From Dickeya dianthicola NCPPB 453 (lineage in GTDB: Bacteria; Pseudomonadota; Gammaproteobacteria; Enterobacterales; Enterobacteriaceae): 54,777 nucleotides of DNA. The notes under the pieces are model-generated. The model was given only the letters and a program-made list of their open reading frames with translations. It searched no databases and had not been told where the DNA came from. This document shows positions 28,798-39,899 of this stretch, piece after piece (position 1 is the first letter of the stretch; each line of letters starts with the position of its first letter). A program made the translations under genes and the position numbers. The stretch covers positions 762,717 to 817,493 of the forward strand of contig NZ_CM001841.1 of the NCBI RefSeq assembly GCF_000365305.1, given 5' to 3'.

Positions 28798-29898
28798 TTA
28801 TTCGCGCACCGAGCTTTGCAGATTGCTGTCCTGCGCGTGGCGCTCCAGCGCCAGTTCAATCAACTGGGTGATCAGGTCGGTATAGCCGAGGCCGCTGGCT
28901 TCCCACAGTTTCGGGTACATGCTGATGTTGGTGAAACCGGGCAGGGTGTTGACCTCGTTGACGACAACCTGCTGGTCCGGCGTCAGGAATACGTCTACCC
29001 GCGCCATGCCCTGACAGTCCAGCGTCTGGAACGCCAGCAGGGCGATATCGCGGATGTGCTGATGCACCTCGTCGTCCATCGCCGCCGGAATGGCTACCGC
29101 CGCGCCGTCTTCGTTGATGTATTTGGTGTCGTAGGAGTAGAACTCGTCGTGCAGCACGATTTCGCCGCAGACGCTGGCTTTCGGGTAGTCGTTGCCCAGC
29201 ACTGCGCATTCGATTTCCCGGCCGACAATCGCCGACTCCACCAGCACTTTGTGGTCGTAACGGAACGCCAGCTCCACCGCCCGCTCGAATTCCACCTGAT
29301 TGCGCACTTTGCTTACGCCGACGGAAGAGCCCTGATTGGCCGGTTTGACGAACAGCGGCAGGCCCAACTGCGCCGTCACGCTGTCATAAGAATGGCGGGC
29401 GCGGTTGGCGCGGGTCAGGGTGACGAACGGCGCCACCAACAGGCCGGCGTCGCGCAGCAGCCGCTTGGTGACGTCTTTGTCCATGCTGACGGCGGAACCC
29501 AGCACGCTGCTGCCGATAAACGGAATATTCGCCATGCGCAACAGGCCTTGCAGCGAACCGTCTTCGCCCAACGTGCCGTGAACGATCGGGAAAATGACGT
29601 CAATCTGCGACAGCGCGCTGGCGCTGGCGGTGTCGATCAACTGATGGTGGGTCTGCCCCGGAATCAGCGCCACGTTCTGGCTGGTGCGGTTTAAGGCGAT
29701 CAGCGCCGGGTTATCGGCGTTGAGCAGGTAGTTGGAAGCGTCGTTGACGTGCCATTCCCCTTGCTTGTCGATGCCCAGCAGCACCACATCGAACCGCGTT
29801 TTATCAATCGCGTCCACAATGTTTTTTGCGGACTGCAGTGACACTTCGTGCTCAGAGGATTTACCACCAAAAACCACGCCAACCCGAATTTTACTCAT
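28798..29898 (-). CDS. ddlA: D-alanine--D-alanine ligase A
   Basis: Cytoplasmic ATP-grasp enzyme of 366 aa that makes D-Ala-D-Ala for peptidoglycan. It matches E. coli DdlA in length and motifs: [54 protein letters not shown], the lid YDTKY and MARVDVF ... [11 protein letters not shown] with Mg-binding residues. Single gene. Confidence 0.95.
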   Translation of the reverse strand: MSKIRVGVVFGGKSSEHEVSLQSAKNIVDAIDKTRFDVVLLGIDKQGEWHVNDASNYLLNADNPALIALNRTSQNVALIPGQTHHQLIDTASASALSQIDVIFPIVHGTLGEDGSLQGLLRMANIPFIGSSVLGSAVSMDKDVTKRLLRDAGLLVAPFVTLTRANRARHSYDSVTAQLGLPLFVKPANQGSSVGVSKVRNQVEFERAVELAFRYDHKVLVESAIVGREIECAVLGNDYPKASVCGEIVLHDEFYSYDTKYINEDGAAVAIPAAMDDEVHQHIRDIALLAFQTLDCQGMARVDVFLTPDQQVVVNEVNTLPGFTNISMYPKLWEASGLGYTDLITQLIELALERHAQDSNLQSSVRE

Positions 29899-30048
29899 AT
29901 CACTCTTTCCGTTCTGGGATTCGTTGTACTGTCTGCGGCCTGAAAGAAGACGTCATTGGATCTGTTGCGGCAAGAGTATCACTTCATGGCGCCACGCGGG
30001 ACTTTTTTCCGGTTGACGCTGTGGCTTCAATCCACGGCTCACGCCGAT

Positions 30049-30906
30049 TCAGGCACTTTTTTGGCCTTCTTCGCGCTGGCGCAGGCTATTGCCCTGACGA
30101 TAGGCCAGCGACACCATCAGCGACTGCACCAGACACAGCGTGGCCGATTGGGAACGGAAGGCATCCACCTGCGCTTCTTTCACCACAAAGCACAGCTCGC
30201 TGAGCGTCGCCAGCGGGCTTAGCTGGCTGTCGGTGATCACGATTTGGCGTGCGCCGGCGCCGGCGGCCATTTCACTCACCATCACGGTTTCCTGCGCGTA
30301 AGGCGAGAAGCTGATGGAGACCACGATGTCTTTGTCGCTCAGACGGCATAGCTGTTCGCGAAACATCCCACCCAATCCGTTAACCAGCACCGGACGGCTT
30401 TCCAGATGACTCAGGGCGTAGCAGAGGTAGGTGGCGACGCTGAACGAGCGCCGCAACCCGACGATATAGATAGTGTCGGCCTGCGCCAATAAGTCGACCG
30501 CTTTTTCCAGGTCTTCCGGCTGGGTGCGGGCGGCCAGTTGTTGCATCGCCTGTGCGTTGGAACGGGCGAATTCATGCAAAATGTCCTGCGGACGTTCCGG
30601 CACCCGGTCTTCCATCTCCCGAAACAGGCGCGCCCGATCGGTGTAGCTGGCGGTTTCTTCCACCAGGTTCATGCGGAACAGTTGTTTCATTTCATTGAAA
30701 CCGCTGAAATCGAAGGCGTTGGCGAAGCGGATAAGCGTGGAGGGCGGGACGTCCGCCTGCTCGGCGATCACCGCTACGGTGTCGAACGCCACGCTGTTGG
30801 TGTTGTCCAGCACGTAACGCGCCACCTGCTGCAAACGCTTGCTCAGCGAGTCGTACCGCGCGCGGATCTGCTCCTGTAATTCTCTCAGGCTGGTCGCCAT
30901 AGCCAT
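30049..30906 (-). CDS. iolR: RpiR-family transcriptional regulator, probable inositol regulator
   Basis: Regulator of 285 aa. The N-terminal RpiR HTH (LSKRLQQVARYVLDNTNSVAFDTVAVIAEQADVPPSTLIRFANAFDF) is followed by a SIS sugar-phosphate domain (about residues 120-260; IYIVGLRRSFSVATYLCYAL). Upstream ATGs exist, but the ATG at 30906 has GGAG nine bases ahead. It is divergent from iolA. RpiR-type regulators control inositol genes in enterobacteria and rhizobia, usually as repressors released by an inositol intermediate; that role is inferred from position. The iolR name is functional, not homologous to the DeoR-type Bacillus IolR. Confidence 0.85.
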   Translation of the reverse strand: MAMATSLRELQEQIRARYDSLSKRLQQVARYVLDNTNSVAFDTVAVIAEQADVPPSTLIRFANAFDFSGFNEMKQLFRMNLVEETASYTDRARLFREMEDRVPERPQDILHEFARSNAQAMQQLAARTQPEDLEKAVDLLAQADTIYIVGLRRSFSVATYLCYALSHLESRPVLVNGLGGMFREQLCRLSDKDIVVSISFSPYAQETVMVSEMAAGAGARQIVITDSQLSPLATLSELCFVVKEAQVDAFRSQSATLCLVQSLMVSLAYRQGNSLRQREEGQKSA

Positions 30907-31218
30907 AGTGTTGTTCTCCGTCATCCCGGCGGGATGTTGTTGATCCGATTCTAGTGAGTTGAACCGGCATTTCAAACCGATTTGTCATTTTTTCGATGAA
31001 AAATAGAATGAATAATTCAGTTTTTCTGCGCGTCACCGGCTGATGAAACCGCATGAAAATCCGGTTAAACGCTGGTTACCTGCCGTTTACCGGAAAATTT
31101 ATCCTGGATCACAATAATCAACATTTGTTTTATTTCTTATTAAAATGGAATTTTTATTTCATATACAGTAAAGCGGTATCAGCCATCTGTCACCCTAAAC
31201 CCCTGCAGAGGTGTAATC
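30907..31218. promoter_or_regulatory. iolR/iolA divergent control region
   Basis: 312 bases, AT-rich in the middle. TTTTTC-GAT-GAAAAA (30989-31003) is an inverted repeat on the iolR side. The 31145-31162 palindrome on the iolA side has a near-copy upstream of the second iol transcription unit. Confidence 0.6.
31145..31162. promoter_or_regulatory. Candidate inositol-regulator operator 1
   Basis: ATGGAATTTTTATTTCAT, an imperfect 18-bp palindrome 57 bases before iolA. It is identical at 16 of 18 positions to the site at 34855-34872, and both lie upstream of iol transcription units next to an RpiR-type regulator gene. Confidence 0.5.
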
Positions 31219-32730
<1,512 letters not shown>

Positions 32731-32756
32731 TTCCAACTGACTTGCGGAGCAGAACG

Positions 32757-34688
32757 ATGGATACGTTGAAAATGACCGTGGCGCAGGCGCTGGTCCGGTT
32801 TCTCAATCAGCAGTACCTTGAGGTTGACGGTGAGGAAACGCCGCTGTTTGCCGGGGTGATGACCATCTTTGGGCACGGCAACGTGCTCGGCATCGGGCAG
32901 GCGCTGGAACAAGACGCCGGGCACCTGCAGGTGCATCAGGGGTGTAACGAGCAGGGCATGGCGCATATCGCGGTCGGCTTTGCCAAACAGCACCGGCGGC
33001 GGCGGGTGTACGCGGTGACCACCTCGGTGGGGCCAGGGGCCGCCAATCTGGTGACGGCGGCGGCCACCGCCACCGCCAACCGCATTCCGTTGCTGCTGCT
33101 GCCGGGGGATCTGTTCGCCAGCCGCCAGCCCGATCCGGTGTTGCAGCAAATCGAGCAGTTTCACGACGCGACCATCAGCACTAACGATTGCCTGCGGCCG
33201 GTGTCGCGCTACTGGGATCGCATCAGCCGCCCGGAGCAACTGATGAGCGCGCTTGTCAACGCCATGCGGGTACTGACCGACCCGGCGGATACCGGCACGG
33301 TAACGCTGTGCCTGCCGCAGGACGTGCAGGCGGAAGCCTGGGATTACCCAGCGGCGTTTTTCCAGCGGCGGGTACACCATCTGGAACGCCGCCCGCCGGA
33401 TGCCGCCCGGCTGGCGCAGGCGGCGGCGTTGCTGGCGCGTAAACGCCGCCCGCTGCTGATCTGCGGCGGCGGGGTGCGCTATGCCGGTGCGCACGATGCT
33501 TTCCGCCGGTTTGCCGAGCACTTTAATCTGCCGTTTGGCGAAACCCAGGCGGGCAAAGGCGCGCTGGTGTCGGCGCACCCGCTTAACGCCGGCGGCATCG
33601 GCGTGACCGGCGGGCAGGCCGCCAACCGGCTGGCGGCGCAGGCGGATCTGGTGATTGGCGTCGGCACCCGGCTGACCGACTTCACCACCGCGTCCAAGTC
33701 GCTGTTTACCCACCCGCAGGTCGAGTTTTTGCTGCTCAACGTGGCGGAGTTCGACGCGTTCAAACTGGATGCCGCCGCACTGGTAGCCGACGCCCGCGAA
33801 GGGTTGACGCAACTGGCGCAGGCGCTGGATGCACAGGGCTATCGCAGCAGCTGGGGAGATGAAATCGCGCAGGCGCGTCTCGACTGGCAACGGGAGCGTC
33901 AGCGGTTGTTTGAGCGGCGCGACGAAGACGGGCAGGCGCTGGAAATCGCCGGGCATCTGGACGCGCAACTGGCGGAGTACCGCGAAACCCTGGGCACCCG
34001 GCTGACGCAGACCCGCGTGCTGGGGGTGCTCAACGACGCGCTGGAAGACGACGCCATCGTGGTCGGCGCGGCCGGGTCGCTGCCCGGCGACCTGCAACGG
34101 CTGTGGCAGGTGAAAACGCCAGACAGCTACCATCTGGAGTACGGTTACTCCTGCATGGGCTACGAGATCGCGGCGGCGGTGGGCGCACGGCTGGCGGCGC
34201 CGCGACAACCGGTGTACGCGATGGTGGGCGATGGGTCTTACCTGATGCTGCACAGCGAGCTGCAAACCGCGGTGCAGGAAGGCATCAAGATAACCGTGCT
34301 GCTGTTCGACAATGCCGGATTCGGCTGCATCAACAACTTGCAGATGAGCCAGGGCATGGGCAGTTTCTGCACCGAGAACCGACGGCGCGACCGGGACAGC
34401 GGCAAACTGACCGGTTCGCTGGTGACGGTGGATTTCGCCCGCAACGCCGAAAGCTACGGCTGCCGGGCGTGGACAGTGCGGGATGAGGCATCGTTGTTGC
34501 AGGCGCTGCGTGAGGCGCAGGCGCACCCCGGCCCGTGTTTGCTGGATATCAAAGTGTTGCCGAAAACCATGACCCACGGCTACGACGCCTGGTGGAACAC
34601 CGGCACCGCGCAGGTAGCGGACAACCCGGCGATTGAAGCGGCGGCGCGCGAGGTGCAATTACAGCGCGCGAAAGCACGACAGTATTAG
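32757..34688 (+). CDS. iolD: 3D-(3,5/4)-trihydroxycyclohexane-1,2-dione hydrolase
   Basis: TPP-dependent enzyme of 643 aa that opens the inositol-derived ring to 5-deoxy-D-glucuronate. It has the acetolactate-synthase-like fold: PYR domain with [15 protein letters not shown] and [14 protein letters not shown]-like glutamate region, a central domain, and the PP domain with [25 protein letters not shown] and the Mg-binding [14 protein letters not shown]. The frame is open from a TTG at 32742, but the ATG at 32757 has GGAG seven bases upstream and fits the family start. Confidence 0.94.
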   Translation: MDTLKMTVAQALVRFLNQQYLEVDGEETPLFAGVMTIFGHGNVLGIGQALEQDAGHLQVHQGCNEQGMAHIAVGFAKQHRRRRVYAVTTSVGPGAANLVTAAATATANRIPLLLLPGDLFASRQPDPVLQQIEQFHDATISTNDCLRPVSRYWDRISRPEQLMSALVNAMRVLTDPADTGTVTLCLPQDVQAEAWDYPAAFFQRRVHHLERRPPDAARLAQAAALLARKRRPLLICGGGVRYAGAHDAFRRFAEHFNLPFGETQAGKGALVSAHPLNAGGIGVTGGQAANRLAAQADLVIGVGTRLTDFTTASKSLFTHPQVEFLLLNVAEFDAFKLDAAALVADAREGLTQLAQALDAQGYRSSWGDEIAQARLDWQRERQRLFERRDEDGQALEIAGHLDAQLAEYRETLGTRLTQTRVLGVLNDALEDDAIVVGAAGSLPGDLQRLWQVKTPDSYHLEYGYSCMGYEIAAAVGARLAAPRQPVYAMVGDGSYLMLHSELQTAVQEGIKITVLLFDNAGFGCINNLQMSQGMGSFCTENRRRDRDSGKLTGSLVTVDFARNAESYGCRAWTVRDEASLLQALREAQAHPGPCLLDIKVLPKTMTHGYDAWWNTGTAQVADNPAIEAAAREVQLQRAKARQY

Positions 34689-34854
34689 GCCTGACGACGA
34701 ACCGATGCTTTCGGCGATTTTTCTTACCACTGGAGCCTGATTCGTGTTGCCTGGCGCACGATCGGGCTTTTTATGCTGCGGCGAATAGCGAGTTAATCGT
34801 GTTTGCGCCTGCTAACCGAGTCGGGCGCGAGTCGGCTATTCCTCTCTCTTTTTC

Positions 34855-34872
34855 ATGAAATATTTATTTCAT
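34855..34872. promoter_or_regulatory. Candidate inositol-regulator operator 2
   Basis: ATGAAATA-TT-TATTTCAT: eight-base perfect arms around TT. It shares 16 of 18 bases with the site before iolA. Confidence 0.5.
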
Positions 34873-34887
34873 TTCAGTCTGGCGATC

Positions 34888-34911
34888 TGAACCTTGTAGC
34901 TACAAGGTTCA
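34888..34911. repeat. 24-bp perfect palindrome
   Basis: TGAACCTTGTAG (34888-34899) is directly followed by its exact reverse complement (34900-34911) with no spacer. It lies 16 bases after the candidate operator. It is either a strong operator for an unidentified regulator or a cruciform-forming element. Confidence 0.85.
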
Positions 34912-35216
34912 CAAGGGTGCCGCGTGTGCCTCGCCTATCCTTACCGCCAGCGATACGTTCATTCTGACGTACTAATCCCCTGCCTTAACTGGGTTTTTCC
35001 CTGCCTTGCAATACGCCGAAGACATGACGGTGGTTTCGTGATTTTGCTAACACTATTTTGCTCATATGTCACCAAAATGTTAGCTGACGCGCAAAAACAT
35101 AATTTCCAGTTTTACTGAAATTGAAATAAACGTTTTATTGTCTTTACTCTAATCAGCAGAACAGACCCTGACCCTACAACCAACCAGTGATACCCCACGG
35201 TATCGAGGGAGTAGCC

Positions 35217-36203
35217 ATGTTTAACATTGCTTTATTGGGCGCCGGCCGCATCGGCCAGGTTCATGCCGTCAACATCGCCGAACATCGGGAAACCTGTCTC
35301 TATTCGGTGGTTGACCCTAACCCCGCCAACGCTCAGGCGCTGTCCGATAAATATCAGGCCCGTCTGCAAAACCTCGACGAGGCGATGGCCGACCCGGCGG
35401 TACACGCGGTGTTGATAGCCTCTGCCACCGATACCCACGCCGACCTGATTGAACTGGCCGCCCGCCACGGCAAAGCCATCTTCTGCGAAAAACCGGTGCA
35501 TCTGGATATCGCCCGGGTGCGCGACTGCCTGAAGGTGGTGGCGCAGCAGCAGGTGCCGCTGTTCGTCGGCTTTAACCGCCGCTATGACCCGCAGTTTCGC
35601 CGGGTGAAAACGCTGGTGGGCGAAGGGCGCATCGGCAAGCCCGAATCGCTGATGATTATCTCCCGCGACCCATCGCCGCCGCCGGCGGAGTATGTGCGCG
35701 TGTCCGGCGGCATGTTCCGCGACATGACCATCCACGATTTCGACATGGTGCGTTTCATTATGGGCGAAGAGCCGGTATCGGTGTTTGCGCAGGGCAGCAA
35801 TCTGGTAGATCCGGCCATCGGCGCGGCCGGCGACATCGATACCGCGTTTGTGGTGTTCAAATTCGCCTCCGGCGCGATGGCGACCATCGTCAACAGCCGC
35901 CGCTCCGGTTACGGCTACGACCAGCGGCTGGAGCTGCATGGCGAGCGTGGCGTGCTGAGCGTGGGCAACATCCGTGAAAATCAGGTGGAACACTGGGGCG
36001 ACGCGGGGTGCCTCGCCGCCAAACCGGAACACTTTTTCCTGCAGCGTTACCGCGACGCCTACGCAGCGGAATGGCGTCATTTCGTCGAGGTGCTGCACGG
36101 GCGTACCCAGCCCGAGTGCAGCGGCGTCGATGGCGAGCGGGCGCTGTATCTGGCCGACAAAGCGCTGGAGTCGCTGGCGACGGGGCGTGCGGTTTCGCTC
36201 TGA
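35217..36203 (+). CDS. iolG: myo-Inositol 2-dehydrogenase
   Basis: Cytoplasmic NAD-dependent dehydrogenase of 328 aa of the Gfo/Idh/MocA family; it makes 2-keto-myo-inositol (scyllo-inosose). Rossmann start IALLGAGRIGQVHAVNI, AIFCEKPVH with the catalytic Lys near residue 93, FNRRYDPQF and the DMTIHDFDMVRF motif with the catalytic Asp/His pair near 170-175 are all intact. The ATG at 35217 follows GAGGGAG; the in-frame ATA/ATG further upstream lacks one. First gene of the second iol unit. Confidence 0.93.
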   Translation: MFNIALLGAGRIGQVHAVNIAEHRETCLYSVVDPNPANAQALSDKYQARLQNLDEAMADPAVHAVLIASATDTHADLIELAARHGKAIFCEKPVHLDIARVRDCLKVVAQQQVPLFVGFNRRYDPQFRRVKTLVGEGRIGKPESLMIISRDPSPPPAEYVRVSGGMFRDMTIHDFDMVRFIMGEEPVSVFAQGSNLVDPAIGAAGDIDTAFVVFKFASGAMATIVNSRRSGYGYDQRLELHGERGVLSVGNIRENQVEHWGDAGCLAAKPEHFFLQRYRDAYAAEWRHFVEVLHGRTQPECSGVDGERALYLADKALESLATGRAVSL

Positions 36204-36288
36204 CATAACTACAGGGTCTGGCATGGCACAGGCCCTGGCATAACAACATGACCTTACCTTTATCCCCAACTGATGCAGAGACAACACC

Positions 36289-37227
36289 ATGAAAAAAATA
36301 ACCATCATGGCCGCCGCGATGGCCTTCACGATGTCGTCCGGTCTGGCGCTGGCCCAGAACGAACAGATTGTGTTCAGTACCCCCAATCTGGCGATGCCAT
36401 TTGAGGTTCACATGCAGCGTACCGCGGTCAAGGCCGCCAAAGAACTGGGCGTTAACCTGCAGGTGCTGGACAGCCAGGGCAGTTCCCCGAAACAGGTGGC
36501 GGATCTGGAAAACGCCATCACTCGCGGCGCGCAGGGCTTTGTGGTGTCGCCCAACGACGTGAACGCGGTGTCCGGCGCGGTAACGGAAATTCAGGACGCC
36601 AAACTGCCGGTGGTGACGCTGGACCGCTCGGTGAAGACCGACAAGAAAGTGCCGCACTTCGGCGCCAACAACTACAAGGGCGGTCAGGCGATTGCCGATT
36701 TCGTCAAAGCGCGCTTTCCGAACGGCGCCGACATCGTGCTGCTGACCGGCCAGCCGGGGTCGTCATCCAACATTGAACGTACGCAGGGCATCCGCGATGG
36801 CCTGAAAGCCGGCGGCAGCAAGTACCGTCTGGTGGCGGATCAGACCGGCAACTGGATGCGTTCCGAAGGGATGCGCATTGTGGAAAGCGTGTTGCCGTCG
36901 CTGCCCAAGCGACCGCAGGTGATTTTGTCGGCCAACGACGACATGGCGCTGGGGGCGATCGAGGCGCTGCAAAGCCAGGGGCTGAAACCGGGCGAGGTGA
37001 TGGTGACCGGCTTTGATGCGGTGCCGGAAGCGCTGGCCCGCGTGCGTGACGGCTGGCTGTCGGCGACCGCCGATCAGCGCCCCGGCTACGCGGTGACGCA
37101 GGCGATGACCCAACTGACCAACAATATTCGCACCAAGTCGCCGATTAGCGGTGCGGACTATCCGCCGACCATGATCACCAAAGACAACCTGAACGATGCG
37201 GAACGCATCGGCGAAGCGGGCAAATAA
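36289..37227 (+). CDS. Inositol/ribose-type ABC transporter substrate-binding protein
   Basis: Periplasmic binding protein of 312 aa (peripla_BP_4, RbsB/IbpA-like) with a signal peptide ending about ALA at residue 22. Typical blocks are NLQVLDSQGSSPKQVADLENAI, FVVSPNDVNAVSGAV, VVTLDRSV, and SANDDMALGAIEALQSQGL. Its place between iolG and further iol genes indicates myo-inositol as ligand. First of three transporter genes. Confidence 0.9.
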   Translation: MKKITIMAAAMAFTMSSGLALAQNEQIVFSTPNLAMPFEVHMQRTAVKAAKELGVNLQVLDSQGSSPKQVADLENAITRGAQGFVVSPNDVNAVSGAVTEIQDAKLPVVTLDRSVKTDKKVPHFGANNYKGGQAIADFVKARFPNGADIVLLTGQPGSSSNIERTQGIRDGLKAGGSKYRLVADQTGNWMRSEGMRIVESVLPSLPKRPQVILSANDDMALGAIEALQSQGLKPGEVMVTGFDAVPEALARVRDGWLSATADQRPGYAVTQAMTQLTNNIRTKSPISGADYPPTMITKDNLNDAERIGEAGK

Positions 37228-37283
37228 GCGGACACACCACTCACTCACCGGCCGGGCGGCCGGTGATGAAGGAGGGCTATCCC

Positions 37284-38831
37284 ATGACCGAACCCTTACT
37301 GGCTATCACCGATCTGGCCAAGAATTTCTCCGGCGTCTGGGCGCTGAACAAGGTGCAATTGACGGTGCTGCCGGGAGAAATCCACGCTCTGCTGGGCGAA
37401 AACGGCGCCGGCAAGTCTACCCTGCTCAAGGCGTTGGCCGGGGCGCAGCCTCAGACCAGCGGCGACATTCGCTTTAACGGCGAACTGCTGTCGCCGCAGG
37501 ATTCGCCGGTAGAGCGGCAGAACCGCGGTATCGTCACCATTTATCAGGAATTCAACCTGTTGCCCAATATGACGGTGGCGGAAAACCTGTTTCTCGGCCG
37601 CGAATTGCAGCGCAACCGGCTGTTTGTCGATGCGCAGGCGGTCAATCAGGAAGCCCGCACGGTGCTGGAGTATCTGCAACTGAACATATCACCGACCACG
37701 CAGGTGGCGCGGCTGAGCGTGGCGCAGCAGCAGATGGTGGAAATCGCCCGCGCCTTGACCCTCAACGCCCGGCTGATCGTGATGGATGAGCCGTCCGCCG
37801 CGCTGAGCGACAGCGAGGTGGCGAGCCTGCACCGGGTGGTGCGCGAGCTGAAAGCGCGCGGCGTCAGCGTGATTTATGTCACCCACCGGCTGCACGAAGT
37901 GTTCCAGCTGTGCGACCGTTTCACGGTATTGCAGGACGGCCGTTACACCGGCTCCGGCAACGTGGCCGACATCGACGTGGCCGGCATCATCCGCATGATG
38001 GTCGGGCGCGACGTGGTGTTCACCCGTCGCCCGCCGTCGGAAACCCATCATCAGGACAAGCCGGTGCGGCTGGCCGTGAAAGGGCTGTGCCGGGAAAAAC
38101 CGCCGCTCGACCCGCACGGCATCGCGCTCGACAACATCGGCTTTCAGGTACATACGGGCGAGATCCTCGGCATCGCCGGGCTGGTGGGCGCCGGGCGTAC
38201 CGAGATGGCGCGCTGCCTGTTCGGCGCCGACCCGTTTACTTCCGGTGAATTCTGGCTCGACGGCCAGCCCTACCATCCGGTCGATCCGCTGCACGCGCTC
38301 GAACAGGGCATCGCGCTGGTGCCGGAAGATCGCAAGAAAGAGGGCGCGGTGCTGGGCTTGTCTATCCGCAACAACCTGTCGCTTTCCAGCCTGTCGTCGC
38401 TGCTGCGCTGGCGCTACTTCGTCGACACCCGCCGCGAGGACGACCTGATCGAATCTTACCGGCAGGCGTTGCGCATCAAGATGGTGGACAGCGAGCAGGA
38501 GGTGCGCAAGCTCTCCGGCGGCAACCAGCAAAAAGTGATTCTGGCGCGCTGCATGGCGCTGAACCCCCGGGTGCTGATCGTCGATGAGCCGACGCGCGGC
38601 ATTGACGTCGGCACCAAGTCCGAAGTGCATCAGGTGCTGTTCGATATGGCGAAGCGGGGCGTGGCGGTGATCGTGATTTCCTCCGACTTGCCGGAGGTGA
38701 TGGCGGTTTCCGATCGCATCATCACGCTCAGCGAAGGCCGGGTCACCGGCGAACTGCACGGTGATGACGCCACGGAAGAGCGGCTGATGACCCTGATGGC
38801 CATCTGCCATGACGCACAACAGGCCGCATAA
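37284..38831 (+). CDS. Inositol ABC transporter ATPase (two-domain, RbsA/MglA-like)
   Basis: Cytoplasmic ATPase of 515 aa with two nucleotide-binding domains. Domain 1 has Walker A GENGAGKST, signature LSVAQQQMV and Walker B LIVMDEPSAAL. Domain 2 has the degenerate Walker A GLVGAGRTE normal for this family, signature LSGGNQQKV and VLIVDEPTRGIDVG. The GTG at 37263 is open, but ATG 37284 follows AGGAGGG. The gene is next to the binding-protein and permease genes. Confidence 0.92.
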   Translation: MTEPLLAITDLAKNFSGVWALNKVQLTVLPGEIHALLGENGAGKSTLLKALAGAQPQTSGDIRFNGELLSPQDSPVERQNRGIVTIYQEFNLLPNMTVAENLFLGRELQRNRLFVDAQAVNQEARTVLEYLQLNISPTTQVARLSVAQQQMVEIARALTLNARLIVMDEPSAALSDSEVASLHRVVRELKARGVSVIYVTHRLHEVFQLCDRFTVLQDGRYTGSGNVADIDVAGIIRMMVGRDVVFTRRPPSETHHQDKPVRLAVKGLCREKPPLDPHGIALDNIGFQVHTGEILGIAGLVGAGRTEMARCLFGADPFTSGEFWLDGQPYHPVDPLHALEQGIALVPEDRKKEGAVLGLSIRNNLSLSSLSSLLRWRYFVDTRREDDLIESYRQALRIKMVDSEQEVRKLSGGNQQKVILARCMALNPRVLIVDEPTRGIDVGTKSEVHQVLFDMAKRGVAVIVISSDLPEVMAVSDRIITLSEGRVTGELHGDDATEERLMTLMAICHDAQQAA

Positions 38832-38841
38832 CGGAGAAACC

Positions 38842-39882
38842 ATGAGCATGCAGCAACCCTTATCCCGCACCAAACTGCCGACGCCGGCCAACGGCCGGGG
38901 ACGCATCGACCCGATCGCCTTCTTCGAGCGTTTCGGGGTGTTCATTTTCATGATCCTGCTGCTGATCTTTTTCCAGTTGCAGAACAGTAATTTCCTGACC
39001 GAACGCAACATCACCAACATCCTCACCGAGGTGTCTATCTACGGCATCATGGCGGTGGGCATGAGCTTTGTGATCCTGACCGCCGGCATTGATCTGTCGG
39101 TCGGGTCGATTCTGGCGGTGTGCGCCATGACCGCCGCTTACGTTATCAAAGGCGATAATTTCACCACCGTCGATGCGCAAGCCTGGGGCGGCATGAGCTG
39201 GCTGGTGGGGCTCGGCATCTGTCTGGCGATGGGCACCGCCATCGGCTTTCTGCACGGGCTGGGCGTTACCCGCCTGCGGTTGTCGCCGTTCATCGTCACG
39301 CTGGGCGGCATGACCATCTGGCGCGGCCTGACGCTGGTGGTTAACGACGGCGCGCCTATCGCCGGGTTCGACCCCGGTTACCGTTGGTGGGGGCGGGGCG
39401 AACTGCTCGGCGTCTCTATCCCTATCTGGATCTTCGCGCTGGTGGCGTTGATAGGCTGGCTGGCGCTGCATAAAACCCGCTGGGGGCGCTTCGTTTACGC
39501 CATCGGCGGCAATACCGAAGCGGCGCGGCTGGCCGGGGTCAACGTGCAGCGGGTGTTGGTCAGCGTGTATGTGGTGATCGGCGCGCTGGCCGGTCTGGCG
39601 GGGTTCATCCTCAGCGCCCGGCTGGGCAGCGCCGAAGCGGTGGCCGGCATCTCGTTCGAGCTGCGGGTGATAGCCTCGGTGGTGATTGGCGGCACCTCGC
39701 TGATGGGCGGTTACGGGCGCATCAGCGGCACTATCATCGGCTCCGTCATTATGGGGATCCTGATTAACGGGCTGGTGCTGATGAACGTCTCGGCCTACTA
39801 CCAGCAGATCATCACCGGCCTCATCATCGTGCTGGCGGTGGCGTTCGATACCTACGCCAAAAGCCGGCGCGGCGCCCTCTGA
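38842..39882 (+). CDS. Inositol ABC transporter permease (RbsC-like)
   Basis: Inner-membrane permease of 346 aa with about eight to ten membrane segments. Family markers are the VSIYGIMAVGMSFVILTAGIDLSVGS block and LGGMTIWRGL, then YAIGGNTEAARLAGVNVQRV and VVIGGTSLMGGYGRI. The ATG at 38842 has GGAG six bases upstream; an earlier ATG inside the ATPase gene is unlikely. Completes the importer. Confidence 0.91.
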   Translation: MSMQQPLSRTKLPTPANGRGRIDPIAFFERFGVFIFMILLLIFFQLQNSNFLTERNITNILTEVSIYGIMAVGMSFVILTAGIDLSVGSILAVCAMTAAYVIKGDNFTTVDAQAWGGMSWLVGLGICLAMGTAIGFLHGLGVTRLRLSPFIVTLGGMTIWRGLTLVVNDGAPIAGFDPGYRWWGRGELLGVSIPIWIFALVALIGWLALHKTRWGRFVYAIGGNTEAARLAGVNVQRVLVSVYVVIGALAGLAGFILSARLGSAEAVAGISFELRVIASVVIGGTSLMGGYGRISGTIIGSVIMGILINGLVLMNVSAYYQQIITGLIIVLAVAFDTYAKSRRGAL

Positions 39883-39899
39883 TAACGGGAGCAACACCC

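Larger units (their letters stand above)
34689..35216. other. Long control region before iolG
   Basis: 528 bases between the iolAD unit and the iolG unit, both on the plus strand. It holds two palindromes (34855-34872 and 34888-34911) and an AT-rich promoter-like stretch near 35040-35150. No gene is supported; a clear iolD terminator is not visible. Confidence 0.6.

Noticed and set aside
34888-34911. The 24-bp palindrome as a transcription terminator
   Set aside because: It has no loop and no U-tract and lies about 200 bases after iolD, so an operator-like role fits better.
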